Both the position numbers and the translations under genes were made by a program. Positions 6,383-13,482 of a stretch of DNA of 13,532 nucleotides are shown here, piece after piece. The first letter of the stretch is position 1. The number at the start of each line of letters is the position of its first letter. Source of the stretch: Clostridia bacterium. Its GTDB lineage: Bacteria > Bacillota > Clostridia > Oscillospirales > CAG-272. The notes beneath the pieces are model-generated. The model saw only the letters and a list, made by a program, of their open reading frames with translations. It was not told the DNA's origin and ran no database searches. The stretch lies in NCBI GenBank assembly GCA_017408535.1, contig JAFQUL010000160.1, forward strand, positions 1-13,532. Reading direction: 5' to 3'.

Positions 6383-7948
6383 ATGAGATCCAGTATCAGT
6401 ATTGTTCTTATACTTACACTGCTGTTTTCCTTCACCGCCTGTTCCGTTGAAGGAAGCGCACAGCCAAACGACACTACAGATTCCGTGACTACCCCGATCC
6501 CCGATGACACCACTATATATTATGAGGAAGACGAACTGCCGAAAAATCTTAAGTTCAAGGGAGATACTGTAAGGATACTGTCCCTTGACGAGGAGGGTGC
6601 AAAAAACGAGCTGACCGTTGAGTTTCTCACAAGCGACGTAGTAAACGACTCGGTATTCAACAGAGAGCTGTTCGTTGAGGACAGACTTAACGTCAATATC
6701 GAAAATATAAAGCTCACCCGTGACCTGTACGGCAAGGAGATCGTCCGCCAGCACGCGTCAGACGAGGATGACTATCAGATATACGCCGCCTCGGTAGGCA
6801 CTCTCTCCGGCTACGTTTTCGAGAGATATCTTACCGACCTTGGCACATTGAAGCATCTGGATCTCTCAAAGCCCTGGTGGTATGACGGCTTTAGTACCGA
6901 GGCTCAGCTGGGAGACGCTCTTTATATGGCTACCGGCTCACTGTCCCTGACCCTTATCAGATCTATGTACGCTACCTTCTATAACAAGGAGTTAGCAAAG
7001 AGTTACGCCTCTCTTAATGACGATATGTCAGAGCTTGAAGACCTCTACTCTGTTGTAAATGAGGGAAAGTGGACCTACGATACCTTCTACAGTCTCGGCA
7101 GTAAGGTATATACCGACCTCAACGGTGACACAAAGAGAGATTCAGAGGACCTTTACGGTATCGGTATTTCAGATGCAGGTACGGTAAACGCCTTCTGGAG
7201 CAGCTTTGATATAAACATATTCTTCCGTACCGAGGCAGATTGGTTTGAGCTTGACGTCAATCTCGACAAGCTGTACTCCGCTCTTGAGCTGGGTTATACC
7301 CTTGTAAACGTTACCCCCCAGTGTTATATTCCCCCGAAGGACGGCTCTCTCTACGACACCCTCTGTGCCAAGTTTGCGGGAGACACCATTCTGTTTATGA
7401 TAGACAGACTGCACTCAATAGAGAGCTTCTCACTGCGTGACATGCAGAGTGACTACGGTATTCTCCCCTTCCCCAAGTATGACGAGAGACAGGATGAGTA
7501 CCATACCTTTGCGGGCGAGGATTACACGGTATTTGCTATCCCCACCACCTGCCTTGACTGCGATATGACCGGTGCGGTCCTTGAGGCACTGGCATCATAT
7601 TCCTACAGGTATACCGCACCCGCATACCTCAACGTTGCTCTGAAGGGCAAATACATGAACGATCCCCAGTCAAGAAAGATGCTGGGTATCACGGTAGACG
7701 GCTTTACCGTGGATTCCGCATGGATATACAGAAGCACTCTTGCCGGCAACTATCCAACGGTATTCAGCGATCTGATCGCACAGCAGAAGGACACCTTCGC
7801 CTCCGCACATCAGACGGCAAAGGATGCGGTAGAGCGAGCTCTGGCTTCTCACAAATACATAATTGCAACAGACAATGAAGAAGCTGACGCTTCAGAAGTT
7901 GGCGCCTCAGAAGCTGGCGCCTCAGAAGCTGCCGCTTCTGGGGAATAA
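6383..7948 (+). CDS. Extracellular solute-binding lipoprotein
   Basis: A 521-residue lipoprotein probably anchored outside the membrane. Residues 1-19 form a lipoprotein signal with hydrophobic core ISIVLILTLLFSF, and the lipobox TAC puts the lipidated cysteine at Cys20. A Ser/Thr/Asp-rich linker follows. The body, with its many Tyr, Trp and Asp residues and segments such as NDSVFNRELFVEDRL and KWTYDTFYSLGSK, resembles orphan ABC-type solute-binding proteins of Clostridia, often sugar-related. The ligand cannot be told. The start at 6383 is chosen because GGAGG lies 5 bases upstream and the signal peptide begins there; an upstream ATG at 6314 lies inside the terminator. The C-terminus carries a 15-base tandem repeat. 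No permease or ATPase gene is adjacent, and no promoter was recognised. Confidence 0.8.
   Translation: MRSSISIVLILTLLFSFTACSVEGSAQPNDTTDSVTTPIPDDTTIYYEEDELPKNLKFKGDTVRILSLDEEGAKNELTVEFLTSDVVNDSVFNRELFVEDRLNVNIENIKLTRDLYGKEIVRQHASDEDDYQIYAASVGTLSGYVFERYLTDLGTLKHLDLSKPWWYDGFSTEAQLGDALYMATGSLSLTLIRSMYATFYNKELAKSYASLNDDMSELEDLYSVVNEGKWTYDTFYSLGSKVYTDLNGDTKRDSEDLYGIGISDAGTVNAFWSSFDINIFFRTEADWFELDVNLDKLYSALELGYTLVNVTPQCYIPPKDGSLYDTLCAKFAGDTILFMIDRLHSIESFSLRDMQSDYGILPFPKYDERQDEYHTFAGEDYTVFAIPTTCLDCDMTGAVLEALASYSYRYTAPAYLNVALKGKYMNDPQSRKMLGITVDGFTVDSAWIYRSTLAGNYPTVFSDLIAQQKDTFASAHQTAKDAVERALASHKYIIATDNEEADASEVGASEAGASEAAASGE
7880..7939 (+). repeat. Four 15-base tandem units in the lipoprotein C-terminus
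   Basis: Four in-frame copies close to GAAGCTGGCGCCTCA encode EADAS, EVGAS, EAGAS and EAAAS, giving an acidic Ala/Ser/Gly tail just before the stop. Being a multiple of three, gain or loss of units would keep the frame. Confidence 0.85.
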
Positions 7949-7984
7949 ACCGGGTAAAAGCATAGCTTTCCCCAAAATAATTTC

Positions 7985-8013
7985 TTGAAAATAGACCTTG
8001 CGTATGCTATAAT
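7985..8013 (+). promoter_or_regulatory. Promoter of the first GH109-like gene
   Basis: TTGAAA (7985-7990), 17 bases, TATAAT (8008-8013). The expected start near 8020 gives a leader of about 54 bases containing a small hairpin, GGGGT-GCTAAT-ACCCC (8043-8058), directly before the AAGGAG ribosome site at 8061-8066. Confidence 0.88.
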
Positions 8014-8073
8014 CTACTAAAATCTTTATACTACCTATATTCGGGGTGCTAATACCCCATAAGGAGACGAAAA

Positions 8074-9336
8074 ATGGAAAAGACTATCAACCTCGCCCTC
8101 ATCGGATACGGCTCACGGGGCAGAAGCCTGCTGAAAAGCGTGTTTATTCCTCTCAGCGCAGAGGATAACGTACGTGTCACCGCTGTATGCGATATATATG
8201 AGGACCGTGCCGAGGAGGCAGCAGACAGAGTGGAAGAAGCCGGCCTCCCCCGCCCTACAGTATTTACAGACTACAGAGAGGCTGTGAAGTATCCGGGTCT
8301 TAATGCCGTGATCGTTCCCTCCGCCTGGGAGTCTCACATAGAGGTCGCCATTGCCGCTATGAGACAGGGGCTTGATGCCGCTATAGAGGTCGGCGGAGCT
8401 TACAGCGTAGAGGATTGCTGGCAGCTCGTTCACACCCATGAGGAGACCGGCCGTCACTGTATGCTCCTTGAGAACTGTTGTTACGGCAGAAAGGAGCTGG
8501 CTGTTCTCAATATGTACCGCAAGGGGCTTTTGGGAAGGGTGGTTCACTGTGAGGGCGGTTATCACCACGATTTGAGAGGTGAGATCTCCTGCGGCAAAGA
8601 GAAGCGCCATTACCGCCTCCGTAACTACATAAACCGTGACTGCGAGAACTATCCCACCCACGAGCTGGGACCCATTGCCAAGCTTCTTGACATAAATAAC
8701 GGTAACCGTCTGGTATCTCTCAGCTCCTTCTCCTCCGCCTCAGCCGGACTCCACGAATACGTCCTTGAGACCAAGGGTGCGGATTCCCCTCTGGCTGACG
8801 TTGAGTTCAAGCAGGGTGACGTTTGCACTACGGTTATAAAATGTCAGAAGGGCCAGACTATCGTTCTTACCCTTGATACCTCTCTTCCCGGCAATTACTC
8901 AAGAGGCTTCACCGTCAGAGGAACTAAGGGTGCCTTCTATGAGGACGGCGGATATTTCTACCTTGACAAGGTGCACAACGAGCACCGCGACCATCCTGAG
9001 AATCTGTGGGGCAATGCCGGTCCCATACTGGATGAAAACGCTCACGATATCTGGAAGACCTACAAAGCCCGCGGCGGCCACGGCGGTATGGACTGGCTGG
9101 TATGCTCTGCCTTCATTGAGTCCCTTAAGCTTGGTGTCCGTCCCCCTATCGATACCTACGATACCGCCACCTATATGTGTATCTCCGCACTCAGCGAACA
9201 GTCCATTGCTATGGGCGGTGTACCGGTATCTATTCCCGACTTTACCCGCAGTAAATGGTACCGCAGAAACGATATCGCCGATACCTACTACAATATCGAC
9301 AGACTCGAGCCATTTGCCGATCTTTATCAGTACTGA
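8074..9336 (+). CDS. Gfo/Idh/MocA-family protein, glycoside hydrolase family 109-like (copy 1)
   Basis: A 420-residue cytoplasmic protein with an N-terminal Rossmann NAD-binding domain (GYGSRG at 11-16, acidic Asp40 after the second strand) and a C-terminal Gfo/Idh/MocA alpha-beta domain. From about residue 130 it closely resembles GH109 enzymes, NAD-using alpha-N-acetylgalactosaminidases that act by oxidation-elimination: NCCYGRKELAVLNM (134-147), GGYHHDLR (161-168), YPTHELGPIAKLLDINNGNR (193-212), GGHGGMDW (334-341) and DFTRSKW (389-395). Tyr163, His165, Tyr193 and His196 sit where GH109 active-site residues are expected. No signal peptide is visible, so the substrate would be met inside the cell. 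AAGGAG lies 7 bases before the ATG. A close paralogue follows 141 bases downstream. A sugar or inositol dehydrogenase remains possible. Confidence 0.8.
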   Translation: MEKTINLALIGYGSRGRSLLKSVFIPLSAEDNVRVTAVCDIYEDRAEEAADRVEEAGLPRPTVFTDYREAVKYPGLNAVIVPSAWESHIEVAIAAMRQGLDAAIEVGGAYSVEDCWQLVHTHEETGRHCMLLENCCYGRKELAVLNMYRKGLLGRVVHCEGGYHHDLRGEISCGKEKRHYRLRNYINRDCENYPTHELGPIAKLLDINNGNRLVSLSSFSSASAGLHEYVLETKGADSPLADVEFKQGDVCTTVIKCQKGQTIVLTLDTSLPGNYSRGFTVRGTKGAFYEDGGYFYLDKVHNEHRDHPENLWGNAGPILDENAHDIWKTYKARGGHGGMDWLVCSAFIESLKLGVRPPIDTYDTATYMCISALSEQSIAMGGVPVSIPDFTRSKWYRRNDIADTYYNIDRLEPFADLYQY

Positions 9337-9352
9337 TACCTTTTTGCGGGAA

Positions 9353-9390
9353 CACACGGGAAAACAAACATTTTGTGTGACTTTTTTCTT
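9353..9390 (+). terminator. Possible weak terminator after copy 1
   Basis: CACAC (9353-9357) pairs with GTGTG (9375-9379), with AAAA/TTTT inside and an unpaired ggg, followed by T-rich sequence from 9382. It is weaker than the other terminators in the window. Confidence 0.4.
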
Positions 9391-9398
9391 GTTTTTTA

Positions 9399-9427
9399 TT
9401 GCAAATCGGTAACATATATGTTACAAT
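9399..9427 (+). promoter_or_regulatory. Promoter of the second GH109-like gene with palindromic operator
   Basis: TTGCAA (9399-9404), 17 bases, TACAAT (9422-9427). The spacer carries GTAACATATATGTTAC (9409-9424), a perfect 16-base palindrome that runs into the -10 box. A dimeric repressor bound there would block polymerase. No such palindrome sits in the copy 1 promoter. Confidence 0.8.
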
Positions 9428-9477
9428 GGTATCTCAAACAAAAGCTCCAAATACAGTAAAACACGGAGGACAATTAT

Positions 9478-10740
9478 ATGGAAAAAACTTTAAATTTTGC
9501 CGTGATCGGTCTCGGCGGAAGAGGTACAAGCCTTCTTACAAGCGTTCTGCTCCCTCTTTGTAAATCGGAAAATCTTCGCGTTACCGCTGTGTGTGACGTG
9601 TATGAGGACCGCACCGTACACGCAGCAGACAAGGTTGCAGAGGCGGGATTCAGCCGTCCTGCTACATACACAGACTACAAAGAAGCGGTAAAGCATCCCG
9701 GACTCGACGCAGTAATAGTATCCTCTGCATGGGAGTCCCATATAGAGATCGCTATTGCCGCAATGAAGGCAGGCCTTTATACCGCCATGGAAGTCGGCGG
9801 AGCTTACAGCGTTGAGGATTGCTGGCAGCTCGTTCACACCTACGAGGAGACCGGCCGCCACTGTATGCTTCTCGAGAACTGCTGCTACGGAAACGAAGAG
9901 CTTGCAGTACTCAATATGTACCGTCAGGGACTTCTCGGTGAGGTAGTACATTGCTCCGGCGGATATCATCACGACCTGAGAGGCGAGATCATCAACGGTA
10001 AGGAGTGGCGCCACTACCGTCTCCGCAACTACATAAACCGTAATTGCGATAACTATCCTACCCACGAGTTCGGTCCTATCGCTAAGCTTCTCGACATTAA
10101 CAACGGTAACCGTATCGTTACTCTCAACTCCTTTGCATCTTCTTCCAAGAGTATGCACGAGTTTGCAGTTAGCGAGCGCGGTGCAGACAGTCCTCTTGGC
10201 AAGACGGAATTCAAGCAGGGCGACATCGTAACTACCGTAATCAAGTGCCAGAAGGGTCAGACCATCGTTCTCACCCTTGACACCACTCTCCACCGTAACT
10301 ATTCCAGAGGCTTTACCGTCAGAGGAACCAAGGGTTCTTATTTTGAGGACGGCAGATACTTCTGCATAGACGATGCAAGCGACTATAAGTTTAACCCCAA
10401 AAAGTTCTGGGGCAATGCAGACGATGTTATCGAGGAGTTCAAGCACGATATCTGGAAGAACCACACCGCCTGCGACGATCACGGCGGAATGGACTGGCTG
10501 GTTATCAGTGCGTTCGTTGAGTCTGTTAAGAAGGACATCCGTCCCCCCATTGATACCTACGATGCAGCTACCTATATGTGCATCACCGCTCTCAGCGAGC
10601 AGTCTATCACTCTCGGCGGTTCTACCGTATTCGTTCCTGACTTTACCCGCAGTAAGTGGTACCGCAGAAACGATATCGCGTACGATGCTACCTACAACCT
10701 TGATAGAGTTGAGCCTTTTGCTGAGCTTTATCAGTATTAA
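9478..10740 (+). CDS. Gfo/Idh/MocA-family protein, glycoside hydrolase family 109-like (copy 2)
   Basis: A 420-residue paralogue of the preceding gene; 223 of the first 300 residues are identical by hand count. It keeps the NAD motif GLGGRG (11-16), GGYHHDLR (161-168), YPTHEFGPIAKLLDINNGNR (193-212), HGGMDW and DFTRSKWYRRNDI, so it should share the fold and redox-lyase type chemistry. Differences concentrate in 300-335, where copy 1 has ARGGHGGMD and this copy CDDHGGMD with one residue fewer, in 213-245, and in the second helix. These regions could change substrate choice. No signal peptide is seen. GGAGG lies 8 bases before the ATG. It has its own promoter with a palindrome and its own strong terminator, so it need not be expressed with copy 1. 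The substrate is unknown. Confidence 0.8.
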   Translation: MEKTLNFAVIGLGGRGTSLLTSVLLPLCKSENLRVTAVCDVYEDRTVHAADKVAEAGFSRPATYTDYKEAVKHPGLDAVIVSSAWESHIEIAIAAMKAGLYTAMEVGGAYSVEDCWQLVHTYEETGRHCMLLENCCYGNEELAVLNMYRQGLLGEVVHCSGGYHHDLRGEIINGKEWRHYRLRNYINRNCDNYPTHEFGPIAKLLDINNGNRIVTLNSFASSSKSMHEFAVSERGADSPLGKTEFKQGDIVTTVIKCQKGQTIVLTLDTTLHRNYSRGFTVRGTKGSYFEDGRYFCIDDASDYKFNPKKFWGNADDVIEEFKHDIWKNHTACDDHGGMDWLVISAFVESVKKDIRPPIDTYDAATYMCITALSEQSITLGGSTVFVPDFTRSKWYRRNDIAYDATYNLDRVEPFAELYQY

Positions 10741-10754
10741 TCATCAAAATCCCG

Positions 10755-10786
10755 AAAGGACAGAGACTTTCAGTCTCTGTCCTTTT
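10755..10786 (+). terminator. Terminator of the second GH109-like gene
   Basis: A perfect 14-bp stem, aaaggacagagact and its complement, with a 3-base loop, ending in TTTT. It begins 14 bases after the stop codon. The palindromic A/T ends could let it work in both directions, though no minus-strand gene approaches it. Confidence 0.9.
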
Positions 10787-10910
10787 ATCATAATGGGTAA
10801 CCGTATTGCCTTCGATAATCCGTGGAGGGTACGCGGGAGACCGTAGATATCTCCTATGTATACACCGATAAAATTCGGCGAAAGAATTATTCTTTCTGCA
10901 CACTTTGTGT

Positions 10911-10916
10911 TACAAT
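10911..10916 (+). promoter_or_regulatory. Possible -10 box of the Nudix gene
   Basis: TACAAT ends 8 bases before the ATG at 10925, so transcription would start at or next to the start codon. No good -35 hexamer was found at 16-18 bases; a small inverted repeat ACAC-TTT-GTGT lies just upstream. Confidence 0.35.
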
Positions 10917-10924
10917 AAAGTTGA

Positions 10925-11401
10925 ATGGATATTTCTTTCATATCAGGCAACGGGAAATTTAATTACAGAGTATGTGCTATCATGATTTCGAACGATAAAA
11001 TCTTAGCAATGCACGATGAAAGATCCCCGTATTACTATTTGCCCGGCGGCAGAGTTAAAATTGGTGAAACAGCTGAAAACGCCGTTATTAGGGAAATTCA
11101 GGAAGAATTGGGAATCACCCCAAAGATCATTCGTCCACTTTGGTTAAATCAGGCGTTCTTTACGGAAGATGTTGATAATCTTCATTACCACGAGCTTTGC
11201 ATTTATTTCTTAATGGATATTGCAAGCACAGGAATACCGGCAATGGGAGAAAAATTCATAGCAAGCAACGGTAATCGTACGTTCACATTTGAATGGTTAG
11301 CATTTGACAGATTGAAGAATGAATACTTTTATCCGTTGTTCTTGAAAAAAGATATTTTCTGCCTTCCTGAAGTATTTACAATTCGTACGGAAATTGAATG
11401 A
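10925..11401 (+). CDS. Nudix hydrolase
   Basis: A 158-residue cytoplasmic protein with a complete Nudix box at about residues 42-64: GRVKIGE, seven residues, then REIQEELGI, matching G-x5-E-x7-R-E-U-x-E-E-x-G-U. The glutamates of REIQEE bind the metal needed to split nucleoside diphosphate-linked substrates; the actual substrate is unknown. The preceding strand FNYRVCAIMI fits the start of the fold, so the ATG at 10925 is close to right, yet there is no ribosome site and a -10-like TACAAT lies just before it. The gene and the stretch after it are clearly more AT-rich than the flanks (many AAA, GAA, ATT and TTA codons), suggesting recent acquisition. It stands alone between two single-gene units. 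Confidence 0.88.
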   Translation: MDISFISGNGKFNYRVCAIMISNDKILAMHDERSPYYYLPGGRVKIGETAENAVIREIQEELGITPKIIRPLWLNQAFFTEDVDNLHYHELCIYFLMDIASTGIPAMGEKFIASNGNRTFTFEWLAFDRLKNEYFYPLFLKKDIFCLPEVFTIRTEIE

Positions 11402-11555
11402 TTTGTAATATTTTTACATATCTGAAGCAACAGAAAAAACATAAATATATGCCCTTTTTACATTTACAAATCGATTATGTTTTGTTAAAATAATAACAAG
11501 ATGGAGAAAAGTCCGGTTTTGTAGTCCAAAAGGCGGTTTGTACCGGCAAAATTCA
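11402..11555. other. AT-rich spacer with small inverted repeats, no gene seen
   Basis: No convincing reading frame was found. It contains TTGTTA-aaataa-TAACAA (11482-11499), a hairpin or operator-like inverted repeat, and a GC-richer patch at 11512-11548 with CCGG near both ends. Base composition resembles the Nudix gene, so the acquired segment may extend to about here. Confidence 0.4.
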
Positions 11556-11584
11556 TTGAAATCTGACAATATCTATGATATAAT
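11556..11584 (+). promoter_or_regulatory. Promoter of yfcE (and possibly ldh)
   Basis: TTGAAA (11556-11561), 17 bases, TATAAT (11579-11584). Start expected near 11591, giving a leader of about 60 bases. Confidence 0.85.
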
Positions 11585-11587
11585 TAT

Positions 11588-11628
11588 GCTGAAGAGATTT
11601 TGAGGTCCACACAGGACTTCAGCTTCAG
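11588..11628 (+). other. Competing hairpins in the yfcE 5' leader
   Basis: GAGGTCC-acaca-GGACTTC (11602-11620) forms a 7-bp hairpin with one G-T pair. GCTGAAG at 11588-11594 can alternatively pair with CTTCAGC at 11617-11623, or its CTGAAG with the second CTTCAG at 11623-11628. The stems share bases and so partly exclude each other. No U-run follows, so any effect would be on RNA stability or translation. Confidence 0.4.
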
Positions 11629-11651
11629 ACTAAACCGGTAGGTGGATCGCT

Positions 11652-12203
11652 ATGAAATTGCTTATTGCATCTGATATACACGGCTCAGCGCTGTATACCC
11701 GTCAGCTTCTTGATGCTTTCGCTCTTGAAGGGGCAGACAGACTGGTACTGCTGGGCGACATACTCTACCACGGTCCCCGTAACGACCTTCCCCTGGGCTA
11801 TGCGCCGAAGGAGGTAATCGAGCTTCTTAACGGCATAAAGGATAAGATCCTTGCAGTAAGAGGCAACTGCGACACAGAGGTGGATCAGATGGTGCTATCC
11901 TTCCCCATCCTCGCAGACTACGCTATCCTGCCCATAGGCAACCGTCTCGTCTACATGACCCACGGTCACGTATATAATCTTTCAAGTCTTCCCCCACTCT
12001 CTGAGGGCGACATTCTTCTCCACGGCCACACTCACATCCCGGACTGTCTGGAGGAAAAGGACATCAGATACCTTAACCCCGGCTCGGTGTCTATCCCCAA
12101 GGAGAACTCTCCCCACAGCTATATGACGCTTGAGGGGGGCACATTCCTTTGGAAGGACCTTGCCTCACGGGAGATCTACAAGGAATTCACCATCGAACTG
12201 TAA
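11652..12203 (+). CDS. yfcE: YfcE-type metallophosphodiesterase
   Basis: A 183-residue calcineurin-like phosphoesterase of the MJ0936/YfcE family, which hydrolyses phosphodiester bonds with two metal ions; the natural substrate is not known. The metal-site motifs are all present: DIH (Asp8, His10), GD (Asp36), GNCD (Asn72), HGH (His104-His106) and GHTH (His126, His128). Length and landmarks such as NHGPRN-like YHGPRN, RGNCDTEVDQM and NPGSVSIPK match the E. coli protein from end to end. AGGTGG lies 6 bases before the ATG. It has a strong promoter, and with no terminator in the 75 bases before ldh the two are probably co-transcribed. Confidence 0.93.
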   Translation: MKLLIASDIHGSALYTRQLLDAFALEGADRLVLLGDILYHGPRNDLPLGYAPKEVIELLNGIKDKILAVRGNCDTEVDQMVLSFPILADYAILPIGNRLVYMTHGHVYNLSSLPPLSEGDILLHGHTHIPDCLEEKDIRYLNPGSVSIPKENSPHSYMTLEGGTFLWKDLASREIYKEFTIEL

Positions 12204-12278
12204 CACGGCAGCAATACTTTTTCCGAGGATACATTCAGTCATAAACCTCCATTCAATGCGAAAGGCACGGTCATAAAT

Positions 12279-13226
12279 ATGAATAAAGTCACTATTATTG
12301 GAACCGGATATGTAGGCTCTACCATCGCCTACACTCTCACCGTCAGCGGCATTGCCTCTGATATAATCATGATCGACATCAATCCCGAAAAGGCAAAGGG
12401 GGAGGCTCTCGATATCCGTCAGGGTACACCCTTCTGTATGAGCTCCTGTTCAATATATGCCGGCGACTATTCTGACGCGGTGGGATCTGACATAGTAATA
12501 ATCACCTCGGGCATCGCAAGAAAGCCGGGACAGTCCCGTCTTGACCTTGCTCAGGTAAACGTTGACGTACTTAAGGATATTATTCCCAAGATCACAAAAT
12601 ACGCGCCCGAGGCAACCTATATTATAGTAAGTAACCCGGTAGATATCCTCACCTACGCTTTCTGCAAGCGCTCCGGCATTCCCGAGGAGCGCATTATCGG
12701 CTCGGGTACCATTCTTGACACGGCCAGACTCCGTTCCCGCCTTGCAGAGTGTTACTCAATAAACCAGCAGAACGTTCATGCATACGTGCTCGGTGAGCAC
12801 GGTGACTCCTCATTTATCCCCTGGTCTATCGTAAATATCTCCAACGTTCCGGTAGCAGAGTACAGAGAGTCTCTGATCAACGGTCCGGCAGAATATCCGG
12901 AGCTAAACCAGAAGGAGGTAGAGGACTACGTAAGAAAGTCCGGTGCCAGAGTTATTGCCAGAAAGGGCGCTACATTCTATGCGGTATCTATCTCGGTGTG
13001 CCACATCTGCAAGTGCCTGCTCAGCGGTATTGACACTACGATGACCGTCTCCACCATGCTTCACGGTGAGTACGGTATCAGTGACGTATGTCTGAGTCTG
13101 CTCAACGTGGTAGGTCATAAGGGCGCACACAGCAAGGTTCTGCTCTCATTTACCGACACAGAGCTTGCCGCACTTAAAAACAGCGCGGAAAAGCTGAAGG
13201 AAATAATTAAAAATACTAATATCTGA
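12279..13226 (+). CDS. ldh: L-lactate dehydrogenase
   Basis: Reduces pyruvate to L-lactate with NADH, restoring NAD in fermenting cells. The 315-residue protein has the NAD-binding GTGYVGS (8-14) and Asp33, the mobile loop ARKPGQSR (80-87) in which Gln85 marks lactate rather than malate specificity and Arg87 is the catalytic arginine, SNPVDILTY (118-126), DTARLR (147-152, with Asp147 and Arg150) and the catalytic histidine His174 in GEHGDSSF. The ATG lacks a close ribosome site: AAAGG is about 13 bases upstream. No promoter was recognised in the 75 bases after yfcE, so expression may depend on the yfcE promoter. A strong terminator follows. Confidence 0.95.
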   Translation: MNKVTIIGTGYVGSTIAYTLTVSGIASDIIMIDINPEKAKGEALDIRQGTPFCMSSCSIYAGDYSDAVGSDIVIITSGIARKPGQSRLDLAQVNVDVLKDIIPKITKYAPEATYIIVSNPVDILTYAFCKRSGIPEERIIGSGTILDTARLRSRLAECYSINQQNVHAYVLGEHGDSSFIPWSIVNISNVPVAEYRESLINGPAEYPELNQKEVEDYVRKSGARVIARKGATFYAVSISVCHICKCLLSGIDTTMTVSTMLHGEYGISDVCLSLLNVVGHKGAHSKVLLSFTDTELAALKNSAEKLKEIIKNTNI

Positions 13227-13239
13227 GTCTGAATATGCA

Positions 13240-13274
13240 GGGCTGTCCCTTTTGGTGGACAGCCCGTTTTATTT
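13240..13274 (+). terminator. Terminator of ldh
   Basis: GGGCTGTCC (13240-13248) pairs with GGACAGCCC (13257-13265), loop of 8, followed by GTTTTATTT. It starts 13 bases after the ldh stop. Confidence 0.92.
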
Positions 13275-13370
13275 GTCGCAGATACAGGCAAAAACATAAC
13301 AGACTGCATAAAATCACTGTGAATCAGTCAGCTTTTTTCATAAAATGATTGGCAGAGACCCCAAAAACGG

Positions 13371-13399
13371 TTGACCTCCCCCTGTAAATAGAGTATAAT
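13371..13399 (+). promoter_or_regulatory. Promoter reading out of the right edge
   Basis: TTGACC (13371-13376), 17 bases, TATAAT (13394-13399). The start is expected near 13406. No coding start follows within the window; a terminator-like hairpin follows almost at once. Confidence 0.85.
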
Positions 13400-13405
13400 G
13401 AAAAA

Positions 13406-13463
13406 TAAGATAACTGAATTAGCGTGAATATAATTCAGGCTTTTTTTCTGAAGTCCGGTTATC
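13406..13463 (+). ncRNA. Short promoter-terminator transcript: small RNA or attenuated leader
   Basis: Just after the expected start, CTGAATTA (13414-13421) pairs perfectly with TAATTCAG (13431-13438) and is followed by GC and seven T, an intrinsic terminator that would release an RNA of about 40-45 nucleotides. Alternative pairings exist: GATAACTG (13409-13416) with CGGTTATC (13456-13463), and TTCAG (13434-13438) with CTGAA (13448-13452). Together these would dismantle the terminator stem. This is consistent with a conditional leader for a gene beyond the edge. No known riboswitch class was recognised. Confidence 0.5.
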
Positions 13464-13482
13464 ACGCACTCAAATTCAAATT

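Noticed and set aside
7952..7973. Hairpin after the lipoprotein gene (GGG..AAAGC with GCTTT..CCC) as a terminator
   Set aside because: The stem is short and interrupted, and no T-run follows.
9490..10482. 330-codon open frame opposite the second GH109-like gene
   Set aside because: Antisense shadow; a similar shadow lies opposite the first copy because the two genes are paralogous.
11512..11548. Possible structured RNA with CCGG near both ends before yfcE
   Set aside because: Only about 5 pairs form on each side, it lies upstream of the yfcE promoter, and no known RNA class fits.
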